A stretch of 64,000 nucleotides of DNA, taken from Talpa occidentalis (Eukaryota > Chordata > Mammalia > Eulipotyphla > Talpidae). Positions within the stretch are counted from its first letter, which is position 1. Every line of letters starts with the position of its first letter. The notes below the pieces were generated by a model. The model was not told the origin of the DNA. It worked only from the letters and a program-made list of their open reading frames with translations, and ran no database searches. Below are positions 31,466 to 64,000 of the stretch, one piece after another. The stretch is taken from assembly GCF_014898055.3 (NCBI RefSeq), contig NW_023604861.1:98148083-98212082 (forward strand), given 5' to 3'. Both the position numbers and the translations under genes were made by a program.

Positions 31466-31560
31466 CTTGTCGAAGATGAATGTATAGAACACTGGACAGA
31501 AGTATCTTCTTATACATTATGAATCAGTTTTATTTTTAAAATAAAAAAAATGTAAATATA
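31466..31560 (+). other. MTLN: MTLN 3' UTR exon with polyadenylation signal
   Basis: A polypyrimidine tract and AACAG acceptor precede CTTGTCGAAGATG. An AATAAA signal follows at 31540-31545. MTLN is a two-exon transcript in human, with the second exon non-coding. The cleavage site is approximate. Confidence 0.6.
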
Positions 31561-31569
31561 TTTGGTTTT

Positions 31570-33557
31570 TTCATCAAAAGGAAAAGCAGTAGCTTGCCTG
31601 CCTTGCAGTTTAGTATATCAAGAGATCTTGTCTCCATAATACAAAATATTCCCAAGTTCCCAAATTTTTACTACTGTTGTCTTTTCCAATTTACTAAAAC
31701 TTCTTTCCATGGGCCTTTGATTTTTGACTGCCCCAGCCACTCCCTTTGTCACATGCAAGCAGATTCCCCTCCATGATGTTTCTATCTTACCTGAGCCTTA
31801 ATTCCAACTTGGCACATTTTCATTGATTGACGTTACTCTCAAACTTAAATACAATGTGTCTGTCATCTGTTTATAGTTCATTTGACAGAAAAGTCTGTAA
31901 ACCGGTGACACTTATACTATCCATCTTTTGTAATTGGTACAAGTTTACCTTTCCAGTGAGTTGCTGTAGCCCATAATATCTTTTAGGCCAGTGCCTTAAA
32001 CATCTTATTCCACAGGTCTAGCCAGTACTTTGTACCAAGGTGCTCATAAATATTTGACGCTTTTATTTGAGGTGCATTATTTTCTTTAAGACCCTGAAAT
32101 AGCCAAACTTTCTGTATTCTCTGCTATAATCTCCCTATAGTTGGCTCTTAACCATCTGATTCCACTAGTTCTGCATTGCGGGTATATAGGAAGCTTAAAT
32201 TCTTTTTCAGTGTCTTCTGTGAGGAAACAGTACAAAGTTGATAATCATTTTAATATACTTATGGGGGAAAATCTTAAGTTTTATGAAATAATTTGTTCTT
32301 AGGAAAAAAACACTGGCCACAATTTGCTACCTCATCTCAAATCTCTTGTTTTAGGTTACTCTGATTTTTATAATGGTATCAAGGATGACTACAGAAAAGT
32401 AATAACTAGTGTTAAGGTGACCATGCTGAGCATAACAGTAAAAAAAAAAAAAAAAAAAAAAAAGGAAGCAATGAATACTTTAGTATTTCTCAAACTTGAA
32501 TGTATATACTAAACACTGGGTTATTATTAAAACACAGATTCTGATTCTGTAGGTTTGTGGTGGAGCCTGAGACTATACATTTCTAGTAAGCTTCCCATTA
32601 ATGTTGATCAAGGATTCACAAAGAATAAATGGTTTTAACTCTGAATATGTTACAAAAATGTGTGAAATCAAAGTCATCTTTCCACCTGAAGTAAACAAGA
32701 GTAACAAACTATCCCTCCTCATTCCTCATATACTTTTGTAACTTTATTTAAAATATTGAAATCCTCATGAATCAGATATAGGATTTCCCAATTTCTTTTT
32801 AGACTTTAAAATTTAATATAAAGGTTTCATAAATGGTGAATTTTCTCATGTAATTTTTCTTATTGCTTATTTCATCACTAATAAGTTAGTCATATAAAGT
32901 ATTTTACATTAAATATTTTATAGCACATTATTTCTCATTATTTTAAGTGTAAATACTAGTATTCTTTAAGTGAAAAGTATTATGAGCTATAATGGAGAAA
33001 TTCCAAATAAAGACATTAGCTGCAAAAAAGCAGTACCAAGTATCAAGGATAAGAACAAATCCCATACACTGCCCTTAGAGTGTAATGCCAGGGAAATAGG
33101 CAACTCTTTACTACAGTTGGACTTTAAACATACCCTGTGTACCAGCGTTGTGTACATATGTTCATACTGTGTTCACATATAAATAGCACTATATATAATA
33201 GGCCTAGACCATATGCCCAGCAACAGTGGAATGAGTATCTTAGATTATGTAGTACAATGAAATATCAGAGCTGTGAGAATGAACAAACTACACTTAGACA
33301 CAATGATATTGATGTAGCTCAAAAACTTCTGAAAACCCAGACAAGATGCCAATACACATGGCATGATCCCATCCTACAGTTTGGTTTCCAAAGAGCAAAA
33401 CAAAAAATTTTGTTGTTAGAAATTAGGGTAGTGTGTGGTTGATACAGGGGATGAATGCGGATAGATAGGGACTAGCAGTAGAGGAAGACTACTAGGGTGC
33501 TGGTAATGATCCGTGTTAATGTGGATAATGTTACAGGGTGTGTATTCAGTGTGAAAA
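31570..33557. other. MTLN-NPHP1 spacer
   Basis: AT-rich sequence with a 23-bp poly(A) near 32441-32463. No gene or recognised repeat family. Confidence 0.55.
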
Positions 33558-33582
33558 TTCAGTGAGGTGGATTGAGGTACAC
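33558..33582 (+). repeat. 25-bp inverted repeat, left copy
   Basis: A 25-bp segment whose exact reverse complement is at 35010-35034. Homology ends abruptly on both sides. Confidence 0.9.
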
Positions 33583-33670
33583 AATTATCACTTTGTATTA
33601 TACTCGAAGAAAAAGCACATAAATAACATGGCAGTTGATCATGTGGAATGAAATTAATTACCTGTTGTAC

Positions 33671-34133
33671 TGTTAGGGGGAAAAGGATGTCCTAAAGCTA
33701 ATTCCATACAGGCTTTGTGGACTCCACTCCAGGCCAAAGCCAAAGACACTGGGAACTCCAAATCCCATCACCACCAAAGGGAAGGTGGCTGGGACCTGAG
33801 GGTGGGGTTAAGCAGCCAGGTTGATATAAGGCAGACTCGTGGGCTTTGGAGGGGTCCCCCATTTTGGCTCTCCACCAGCTAGCAGCGTCCGGCCAGCTCT
33901 GAGAGTGCCTTTGGGTTTCTAGGTCGGCGGATCGGGTAGGACGCATTAAAGACTTTATTTCCCTATTTTCTGCCTGAGTTGTACATTTTCCTTATTTCCT
34001 TTTCCCTTATAAATAAACCTTTTATTAACCTTTTGTGTATGCCTGTAGTGGAGTATTAATAAGTCCTTTTTAAGCGCGCAGGTGAGGACCCACAGCCAGG
34101 CAACCCGTTCAGTATCGGGGCTGCCCTATAACA
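33671..34133 (+). mobile_element. Solo LTR of an endogenous retrovirus
   Basis: 463-bp element beginning TGTTAGGGGG and ending CCCTATAACA, flanked by a perfect GTAC duplication (33667-33670, 34134-34137). It contains a TATAAG box (33825-33830) and an ATTAAA signal (33945-33950) in LTR order. A 4-bp duplication is typical of gammaretrovirus-like (class I) elements. No internal viral genes are present, so it is a recombined solo LTR. It lies in the NPHP1 orientation. Confidence 0.8.
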
Positions 34134-34247
34134 GTACTGAAATAAAAAAAACGTGTGGTTCGTTTCAAAAGTGAAATCAGTTCATTCTTACTCGGTGTAG
34201 TGTTAAGTTTAGGAATTGGATTTACAGGATTTAGTCCCACTTGGGGA
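33970..34247 (+). repeat. Direct duplication, copy 1 (LTR 3' half plus flank)
   Basis: 278 bp covering the LTR 3' portion, the GTAC target copy and 110 bp of 3' flank. Repeated at 34723-34995 with about ten substitutions and a small deletion. Confidence 0.9.
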
Positions 34248-34579
34248 AATGTTATTAAAATATCCCTGAGAGTAGATGTAAAGTGAAAATCAGTTATGTG
34301 CTCACAGGCTTGCTGCAGAACAGATAAAACCAATAACCTCGCAGAAGTCAGCATCGACAAAGTACAAGACCAGAATAAAACGAAACTTTAGCAATACTGC
34401 AAATGGCAAAGAAAACTGCCTTGTGAAGGGAGAGTATGCAACAGAGCCACGGAGTCCATGAAGGCCATATAGGAAAGCTATTCCTGCAGTAAATACAAGA
34501 TCAGTCTAGCAAGCCGGGTATAAGAAAACAAGTGCCCTAACGCGTATCCCAACAGGAATGTCGTGGTATTGAGGTATTT

Positions 34580-34592
34580 TGGGACTTGTAGT
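34580..34592 (-). promoter_or_regulatory. ZNF143/THAP11-like motif upstream of NPHP1
   Basis: TGGGACTTGTAGT is the reverse complement of ACTACAAGTCCCA, close to the ACTACAANTCCCA consensus. It sits in a CpG-containing patch between the two LTR-derived copies, about 570 bp before NPHP1. Confidence 0.4.
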
Positions 34593-34722
34593 TTCGAACG
34601 CCGTGGGGGTTAGCCCAACCCCTCCTCCCCTATTTCCACCCCCCAACTCTTCGGGGATGTGTGAGGAAAAGACGACCACTTGGGCAGTGGCCCTGAGCTC
34701 CGAGCCTCGGGTTGACAGCTCC

Positions 34723-34995
34723 CTGCCTGAGTTGTACATTTTCCTTATTTCCTTTTCCCTTGTAAATAAACCTTTTATTAACCTTTTGTGTGTGCCTGTA
34801 GTGGAGTATTAATAAGTCCTTTTTAAGCGCGCAGGGGAGGACCCACAGCCAGGCAACCCGCTCAATATCGGGGCTGCTCTATAACAGTACTGAAAAAAAA
34901 AAAAAAAAAGTGTGGTTCGTTTCAAAAGTTCATTCTTACTCGGTGTAGTGGTAAGTTTAGGAATTGGATTTACAGGATTTAGTCCCACTTGGGGA
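34723..34995 (+). repeat. Direct duplication, copy 2
   Basis: Second copy, starting CTGCCTGAGTTG inside the LTR and ending at CCCACTTGGGGA. Because it includes non-LTR flank it is a segmental duplication, not a second insertion. It differs from copy 1 by a longer A-run and loss of about 10 bp after TTTCAAAAG. Confidence 0.9.
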
Positions 34996-35009
34996 TGACG
35001 TAACAAATC

Positions 35010-35034
35010 GTGTACCTCAATCCACCTCACTGAA
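35010..35034 (-). repeat. 25-bp inverted repeat, right copy
   Basis: Exact reverse complement of 33558-33582, 15 bp after the end of duplication copy 2 and within the NPHP1 promoter. Confidence 0.9.
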
Positions 35035-35114
35035 GGTCTTCCCCAGCCAACCCGCGTCCGGGCTGCAGAGGCCGGCGCGCTGTGATGGCGTCACTTTTCC
35101 GGTCTGCAGTCTTG

Positions 35115-35128
35115 GTTTCCCTGACAAC
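35115..35128 (+). promoter_or_regulatory. NPHP1: RFX X-box-like site in the NPHP1 promoter
   Basis: GTTTCC-CT-GACAAC fits the X-box pattern RYYNYY-N(1-3)-RRNRAC and lies 30 bp before the NPHP1 ATG. RFX factors drive many ciliary genes through X-boxes near the start site. Motif match only. Confidence 0.5.
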
Positions 35129-35158
35129 CGGCTGCAGCTCAGCGCTGAGGGAAGGGAG

Positions 35159-58258
<23,100 letters not shown>

Positions 58259-58549
58259 GTTGGTACCCACTTTTGCCTGTCCAGTGACCTTGGGGACATT
58301 CGCCATTTATAGACCATTCCTGCTTTCATGTTCTCCTACTTGGTCCTCTTTTGTCAGTTATTTTTTCTTTAATTTGTCTGCCAAATAGCAGTAGGGAAAT
58401 TGAATAGTAATAAGTAATAACTTCAGTTTTGCTTATTCTTCTGTCTAGTAGCAATTGTTAACTCAAATGATAGATTTGGTCAGAAACAGTATGAAACTCC
58501 TGCTTAAATGGAGCTTACTGACCCATGATCCTATCTTAAGGGCTTTTAT

Positions 58550-59010
58550 AAATATCAAGTTTGTTGAAATATAATTTACATACAATAAAATTTACGCTTT
58601 TCTTTCCCAAAGTTTTGCCTTTTCCAGAATGCCATAAATTGGAATCAAACCCTCTGAGTCTGACTTCTTTCTCTTAATATAATGCATTTTCATTTCATCC
58701 TTGCCATTGCACATGTTAGTAGTTTGTTCTTTTTTGTCCTAGATAATATTCCACTTGATGGATATACCATAATGTGTTTATCTATTCACTAGTTAATGGA
58801 GGTTTTTCTTCTAAGTTTGGGCAATTATGAATAAAACTGTTCTAAGTAGTCACATATGAGTTTTTTTTGTGTGTGTGTGTCTTATTTCCCCAGGTTTTAA
58901 ATACCTGGGTATGGGATTTCTGGCAGTTATAGGAAATTGCCAGACTGTTTTCCAAAATGATTATACCATTTTGCTTTCACTAAAAAGTATGAGTTACAAT
59001 TTCTCCAGTT
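58550..59010 (-). mobile_element. Old L1 3' fragment
   Basis: Antisense of L1 text (TATTCCACTTGATGGATATA, ACCTGGGTATGGGATTTCTG); in the last NPHP1 intron of the window. Confidence 0.6.
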
Positions 59011-61294
59011 TCTTAACAACACTTGGAATTATAATATAAGTATTTCGTGGTATCATGGCACCATGATAAGTAATGGCATCTAGTAGTAATTTGTAATTTT
59101 TTCAGGGAGGTTTTACACTTGTAGAATTACAGATGTATCATCTCTCTCAGAGTCTCAGTAAGTGTTTACTATGATTATTTACTGTTGTTATTACTATATA
59201 TGTCGATAAATGCAAATACAATGCCAGGTGGATGGTGCTCTATGTCATAAAAGATATGCCTATAACTAGTAAGACCAGGGACATTGAAATAGGCTTTGAA
59301 GGATTGGGGAGATGTGAAGATATGGAGGAAAGGAACTTCCCACAGAGGGACAGAGCAGACAAGAAGGATGGAAGGGAAGAGCATGGCTTGGGAACAGAGA
59401 CCAATGCAATTGGATGGCCCCACCATCACCTGCTCATTGCTCACAGATTATCAAGAAGTAGGGAAATAAATGAGAACTTGGCATACTCCTCTGGATGGTT
59501 GCTTTCCTCATTCTAAATAATTCCTTAGTTTAGATATCCCTTGCTCTTATCTCTAATACTAAAATGTGTTTTATAATTATAGCATTACACTTAAATCTTT
59601 CAATAACCATTAATAATGTGTCATGGGTATTATTCATTCTCTTGGCTTTTGTCCTCCCTCCCCACCCTCCCTCCCCTGCCCTGGATGTTCATAGAGCCTG
59701 TAAATTCCCCCCTTTGGCCAATCTTTGCTGGGGAAATTGTTCTTTTTCAAGATTGAAAAAAAAGAAGTACAGTAGCAGTCTTTGTGAAAGAAAAGCCAAA
59801 ATCCTGTCAGGCTTCATTCTTCCTACTTCTTCAGCCTCCTACTGTTCATCTCATAGATAAGCCTCCCAGAAGTCGTGAAGGTCTTGAAGGTCTTCCAAGC
59901 CTGTCTTTCAAGTGCAGCTCTTAATAGTGCTTCTTTGGCTCCAAATACTAGTTTGCAGGTACTATTTACAATCTGTAGACCAAATCTAATGAGCTGGTGC
60001 AGGGTGGACAGGCAGACCCAGTCTTCCAAAGCCAGGAGTGGTTCTTCTATGCCGGTGCTTTATGGAAGGGTCTTAAGTCCCATACCTTGGGAACTGAGGT
60101 GCCTATTTGATTTTACACCACAGTAGGCACCCCAAAAAATGTTCATTAAATAATTTGAAAGTAGAGAGCTTCCTGGTTGTGTAAAAGTGTACTTATCAGG
60201 AATTCTGTTCTACCTCCTGCTGTCCCTGGGCACTCCTCTCCTGTCTTGGCGAGTTCTCTTCTCTTCTGGAACCCACAGAGCCTGGAGTGCTGTTTTGAAG
60301 TTGCCATCCCACTTTGATGCATTCTTATTTTTACTCTTTTGCTCCCATTGTACCATTACTAAAAATAAATGAGGTGATAGAGTTTCTTGCCTAAGCTCAT
60401 TACTACATTTGTTACACTTCTGCCACCAGAGTTTGCTGATCTCTCTGTAAGGTCAGAAAGTATATTTCTACGTCTTTGATTCAGCCAATCTTTAGCAACT
60501 CAGAGTTTTTGTTTTTTGTCATCTTGGGTTTGTGAAAATCAAAATACTTCCCACAGAAAACTCTAATAAAGAGCAAGTGCTTCGCCTTCTGTTGTGGACG
60601 GTGCTAGGAAGGAAAGGAGGGCCCACACTGTGGGAGGACCCAAGGGCTCTAATGCAGACTGGAAGTAATGCCTGCCAGGCAGACAGAGTGGGCGGTTCTG
60701 TGAGAGAAATGGGAAAAATGGAAGGAAGGAAAGTTCCAACCCTTCCTCTGGCAAAATGCATGACTGTTCTTCAGCACAAAATACAAATTTGGGCATGCAA
60801 CTTAAACACTGCCCACATGGAGCATAGACCAGAGGACAGGATGTAGAATAACCTTTGGAAATCACAACATGAAACCTGAGAAGGCATCAAGGGTGGCATC
60901 AGGGCAGCTTAAATGGTCCCTTGTGGCCAGTCTTTGAAATCCAAAGCAGACATATGCCAGAGCAGAATTTTAGCGAGGTTGGTAAAAGATCATTTCTGAC
61001 TTTGCATACAATTGCTCTATCTGAATGTAAGTGTGGTAAGAGAAGCTGTCTTACATTTTTGGATGTTTCTAGTAATGTAGGGTTAGGGAGTGGTCAAGGA
61101 TGTTTATCTAAATTCTATTAAACTAATAACCTGTAGGGCTCCATTGCTTCTACACCATTATAGGGGGTAACATTCATTCTGTTCTTTTTCAACAGACTGG
61201 AAGCCTGCCCTCTGTGATTAATTTTTTCTTCTTAAAATTTCCTCCTAGAAATTAAAGAATAAAGAAAGAATTACAAAAGTTAAAATTTCATAAC

Positions 61295-61555
61295 CTTTTT
61301 TTTTTTTTAAAGATTTATTTATTTATACAAGCACTGGGTATAGTCAGAAGCACGGGAGGGTGAGAGAATTCACCAGAGCCAGAGCGGGGAACAGAACAGA
61401 CAGACTGACGAAGAAATACACTGCTGAGGGGAGCAGCAGGCGCTGCAGGAGAGGTCTGTCGCGCCATGTCGATGGCTGGGGATCTAACCAGCGCTGCAGA
61501 GGCTGCGAGCAGCTTCGCAGCCCAACGCTCAACCGCTGCACCACCAGGGAAGGCC
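61295..61555 (-). mobile_element. tRNA-derived SINE, subtype A
   Basis: Antisense; duplication TAAAATTTCATAAC (61281-61294, 61556-61569). Confidence 0.93.
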
Positions 61556-61869
61556 TAAAATTTCATAACTTTTGATGGTTTATCCTAGCCCGAAGACTTC
61601 TTGCTCTTTAATAGAGTACACTGTTCACAAGATTTTCAAAATTTCCTCTATGGTCCTTCTTCATGCTTAGTGACAGAGTTTGTGTGTTTCTCAAAACGGC
61701 AGTTAGGAAATGTATCTCTAGAATAATTCAAGACATTTTCTCCTTCTAAAGTTAAATCTTGTGCTCAACATATTCTCAGCAGGTATTATGTCAGTATTTA
61801 ATAGAGTAATAATTTAATTTAATAATTTAATTTAGTGTATTATGTCAGCATTTTATAGAGCATTCATTT

Positions 61870-63420
61870 GTCATATTTCCAGATTATTATTTTGAAATCT
61901 TTGTTGAAATTTTGTTTCTATTTTGTTATCTGTAAATATTTTCTTCTTTTTGACATTATAAATAAAATTATTTTAATTTCTTTTTCATATTTATTGTTAG
62001 TGTATAGAAACATGATTTATTTTTATATGCTAATCTTATGTAATGTTGCTTAATTTATTATTTCTAACAGTTTTCTGTGTATGTGTAATCTGTAGGCCTT
62101 TCCAGGTATATGATCATGTCATTTGTGAGCAGAGAGAATTTTACTTCTTCCTTTCAAAGTTGGATGCCATTTATTTTCCTTTCTTGCCTAGTTGATCTCT
62201 GGCTAGGACTTTTAATAATACGTTGAATAAAAATGGTAAAATCAGGCATCACTGTCTTGTCCCTGATCTTAGAGGAAAATTTTTCAGTCTTTCACCATCA
62301 AATAAGATAGTTTCCTTCCTATTCCTAGCTTCTAAGTGTTTTTATTGTGAAAAGGTGTTGACTTTTGTTAGAGGCTTTTTGGGGATCAGCTAGAAGTTCA
62401 TGTGGGTCTTTTCCTTCACTCTGTTGATGCAGTGTATTGCATTGATTGATTTTGTTCTGCTGCATTCCAGGAATGAATTCTACTTGGTTGCAATATATAA
62501 ACCTTTTAATGTGCTGTTGAATTCTCTTTGCTGGTACTTTGTTGAAGATTTTTGCATCAGTGTTCATCAGGGATATTGGTCTGTAATTTTCATGTGGTGT
62601 CTATGTCTGGCTTTGGTACTGGGTAATGCCTCATAGGATGAGTTAGGAAGGGTTCCCGTCTCAGTTTTTGGGTAACATTTGTGAAAGCTTGGTACTAGTT
62701 TTTATTCAAGTGTTTGGTAGATTTCATTAGTGAAGCCATCAGCCTACAGATTTTCTTTGTTGGTAGATTTTCGACTGCTAATTCAATCTCCCTACTAGTT
62801 ACAGGTTTATTTGGACTTTCTACGTCTCTGTAATTTAGCCAAATTTGTTCATTTCATCTAGATTACCCAACTTTTTACTTACAGTTGTTTATAATAATCT
62901 ATATAATATTTTTTGTTTATGTAGGATCATATTGTCTTCATTTTCAGTTTTGATTTTAGTAATTGGAGTCTTCTTTTTTTCTTGCTAAAGATTTGTCAAT
63001 TTGGTGATCTTTTCAAAGAACAAAGTCTTGGTTTCTTTTGATTTTCTGAATTGTTTCTATTTCATTCATCTCTGCTCTTTTTTTTTTTTTTCTTATTTCC
63101 TTCTGTTAGTTTTGGGTTTAGTTTGTTTAGTTAATTACTGACAGGGCAGGGTTTACTATTGCTGTTTTGTTATTTATTTTCTTTTTGTATGTCATAGATT
63201 TTTTTTGTCCCTCACTTCCTCTCTTACTATTTTTCTCTGTATTTAATTGATTTTTTTTGGTAGCAACAAATTTTTATTCCCTTTACATTTCCTTTTGTGT
63301 ATATTCTATAGAGTTTTTCTTTTTGTGCTTTCCATGAGGATTACATATAGCATCCTGAAATTATAATCATCTATTTTAAACTGCTGTCCATTTGATTTCA
63401 ATATTAAAATTTTTTCTGTT
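61870..63420 (-). mobile_element. L1 ORF2 fragment
   Basis: Antisense ORF2; the minus strand encodes [18 protein letters not shown] and nearby reverse-transcriptase residues, broken by stops. Confidence 0.8.
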
Positions 63421-63589
63421 TTTTGAGGCTTATTTTGTGTCAAGCCTTGCACACTCTGCACTTACATGGTATTGGTACTCTTAATGGCTTTCAGAAATTA
63501 CTATCTGCATTCCAGAAATAAGGAAATCAAGACACAGAAGAATAACTAATTAACCCAAAGTCCAACAGCTAAAAAGTAACAAAATCAGA

Positions 63590-64000
63590 ATTTAGTATAG
63601 CTCTTTTTACAATGGCTAAGATATATAAGGAAACTAAATGCCCCAAAGCAAATGATTGGATCAAAAAAAAAAAAAAAACTGTGGTATATATACACAATGG
63701 AATTCTATTCAGCAATCAAAAAAGATAAACTCATTCCATTTGCAGCAACAGGGATGGAGCTGGAAGGAATTATGCTCAGTGAAATAACTCAGAAGGAAAG
63801 AGATACATAGTGGATGGTTTCACTTATAAAAGGAACATTGGGAAACCAAACAAGGGATGGGGGCAGGGCGGGGGAGAAGACAAAACTAGCAGGCAAACTG
63901 CAAATCAGGGACATTTAGCTGGGGACTGGGAGGGAAGGGATCAGTAGAGAGGAGGGAAGAGCACAAGAGTCTATGGTGACATTCACAGGTGTCTTGGTGG
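63590..64000 (+). mobile_element. L1 3' end, running off the window
   Basis: ORF2 end and start of the 3' UTR (ACTGTGGTATATATACACAA..., GGATGGAGCTGGAAGGAATT). A diverged relative of the copies at 9.4 and 25.8 kb. Confidence 0.8.

Larger units (their letters stand above)
58259..64000. other. NPHP1 intron 16 (open-ended)
   Basis: Three L1 fragments and one SINE; the 59150-61250 part is unique-looking. I searched by eye for the next NPHP1 exon and found none. Confidence 0.6.

Noticed and set aside
33671..34995. A provirus between two LTRs
   Set aside because: The second LTR-like block is a partial copy that includes host flank, and the interval has no gag, pol or env.
58259..64000. Further NPHP1 exons
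   Set aside because: No splice-flanked segment matching the expected downstream NPHP1 protein was seen.

Overview
This is a nuclear genomic window from a placental mammal. It has large introns, AG-ended exons with canonical splice sites, CpG-rich promoters, and many L1 fragments and tRNA-derived SINEs. There is no Alu, B1/B2, carnivore CAN-SINE, ruminant Bov-tA, pig PRE or horse ERE that I can recognise. The dominant SINE (21 copies, three subtypes) is a lineage-specific tRNA-derived family I cannot name. An intact-looking TPCN3 also argues against a catarrhine primate or a mouse/rat-like rodent. I think a laurasiatherian or another non-model placental is likely, but I cannot assign the species. 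The gene order corresponds to the MTLN-NPHP1 region of human 2q13.

Layout. (1) 1-25.5 kb, minus strand: the 5' two-thirds of TPCN3, the third two-pore channel. Thirteen exons chain in frame without a stop, from a CpG-island first exon near 25.4 kb to an S4 exon of domain II cut by the left window edge. Oddities are a first exon with no in-frame ATG (a GTG sits where the start might be), a GC-AG intron, and an alanine in the first pore filter. (2) 25.5-30.3 kb: intergenic, made of L1 3' ends, SINEs and an LTR-like block. (3) 30.3-31.6 kb, plus strand: MTLN (mitoregulin), a 56-aa mitochondrial microprotein in one coding exon plus a 3' UTR exon. (4) 31.6-35.1 kb: AT-rich spacer, then a solo LTR with a 4-bp target duplication. 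Part of that LTR and its 3' flank is duplicated about 0.75 kb downstream, next to the NPHP1 promoter. (5) 35.2-64 kb, plus strand: the first 16 coding exons of NPHP1 (nephrocystin-1), 521 complete codons. The remaining 3' exons lie beyond the right edge.

The three genes are neighbours rather than a functional operon: TPCN3 is a voltage-gated cation channel, MTLN an inner-mitochondrial-membrane regulator of lipid/respiratory metabolism, and NPHP1 a ciliary transition-zone adaptor. TPCN3 and MTLN are divergently transcribed about 4.8 kb apart; MTLN and NPHP1 point the same way. Most other open reading frames are chance ORFs in SINE, L1 or CpG-rich sequence. The most notable non-genic structures are retrotransposon insertions with preserved target-site duplications (one with a 3' transduction, one with a twin-priming inversion), the rearranged LTR/duplication block before NPHP1, and a 108-bp inverted repeat just upstream of an NPHP1 exon.
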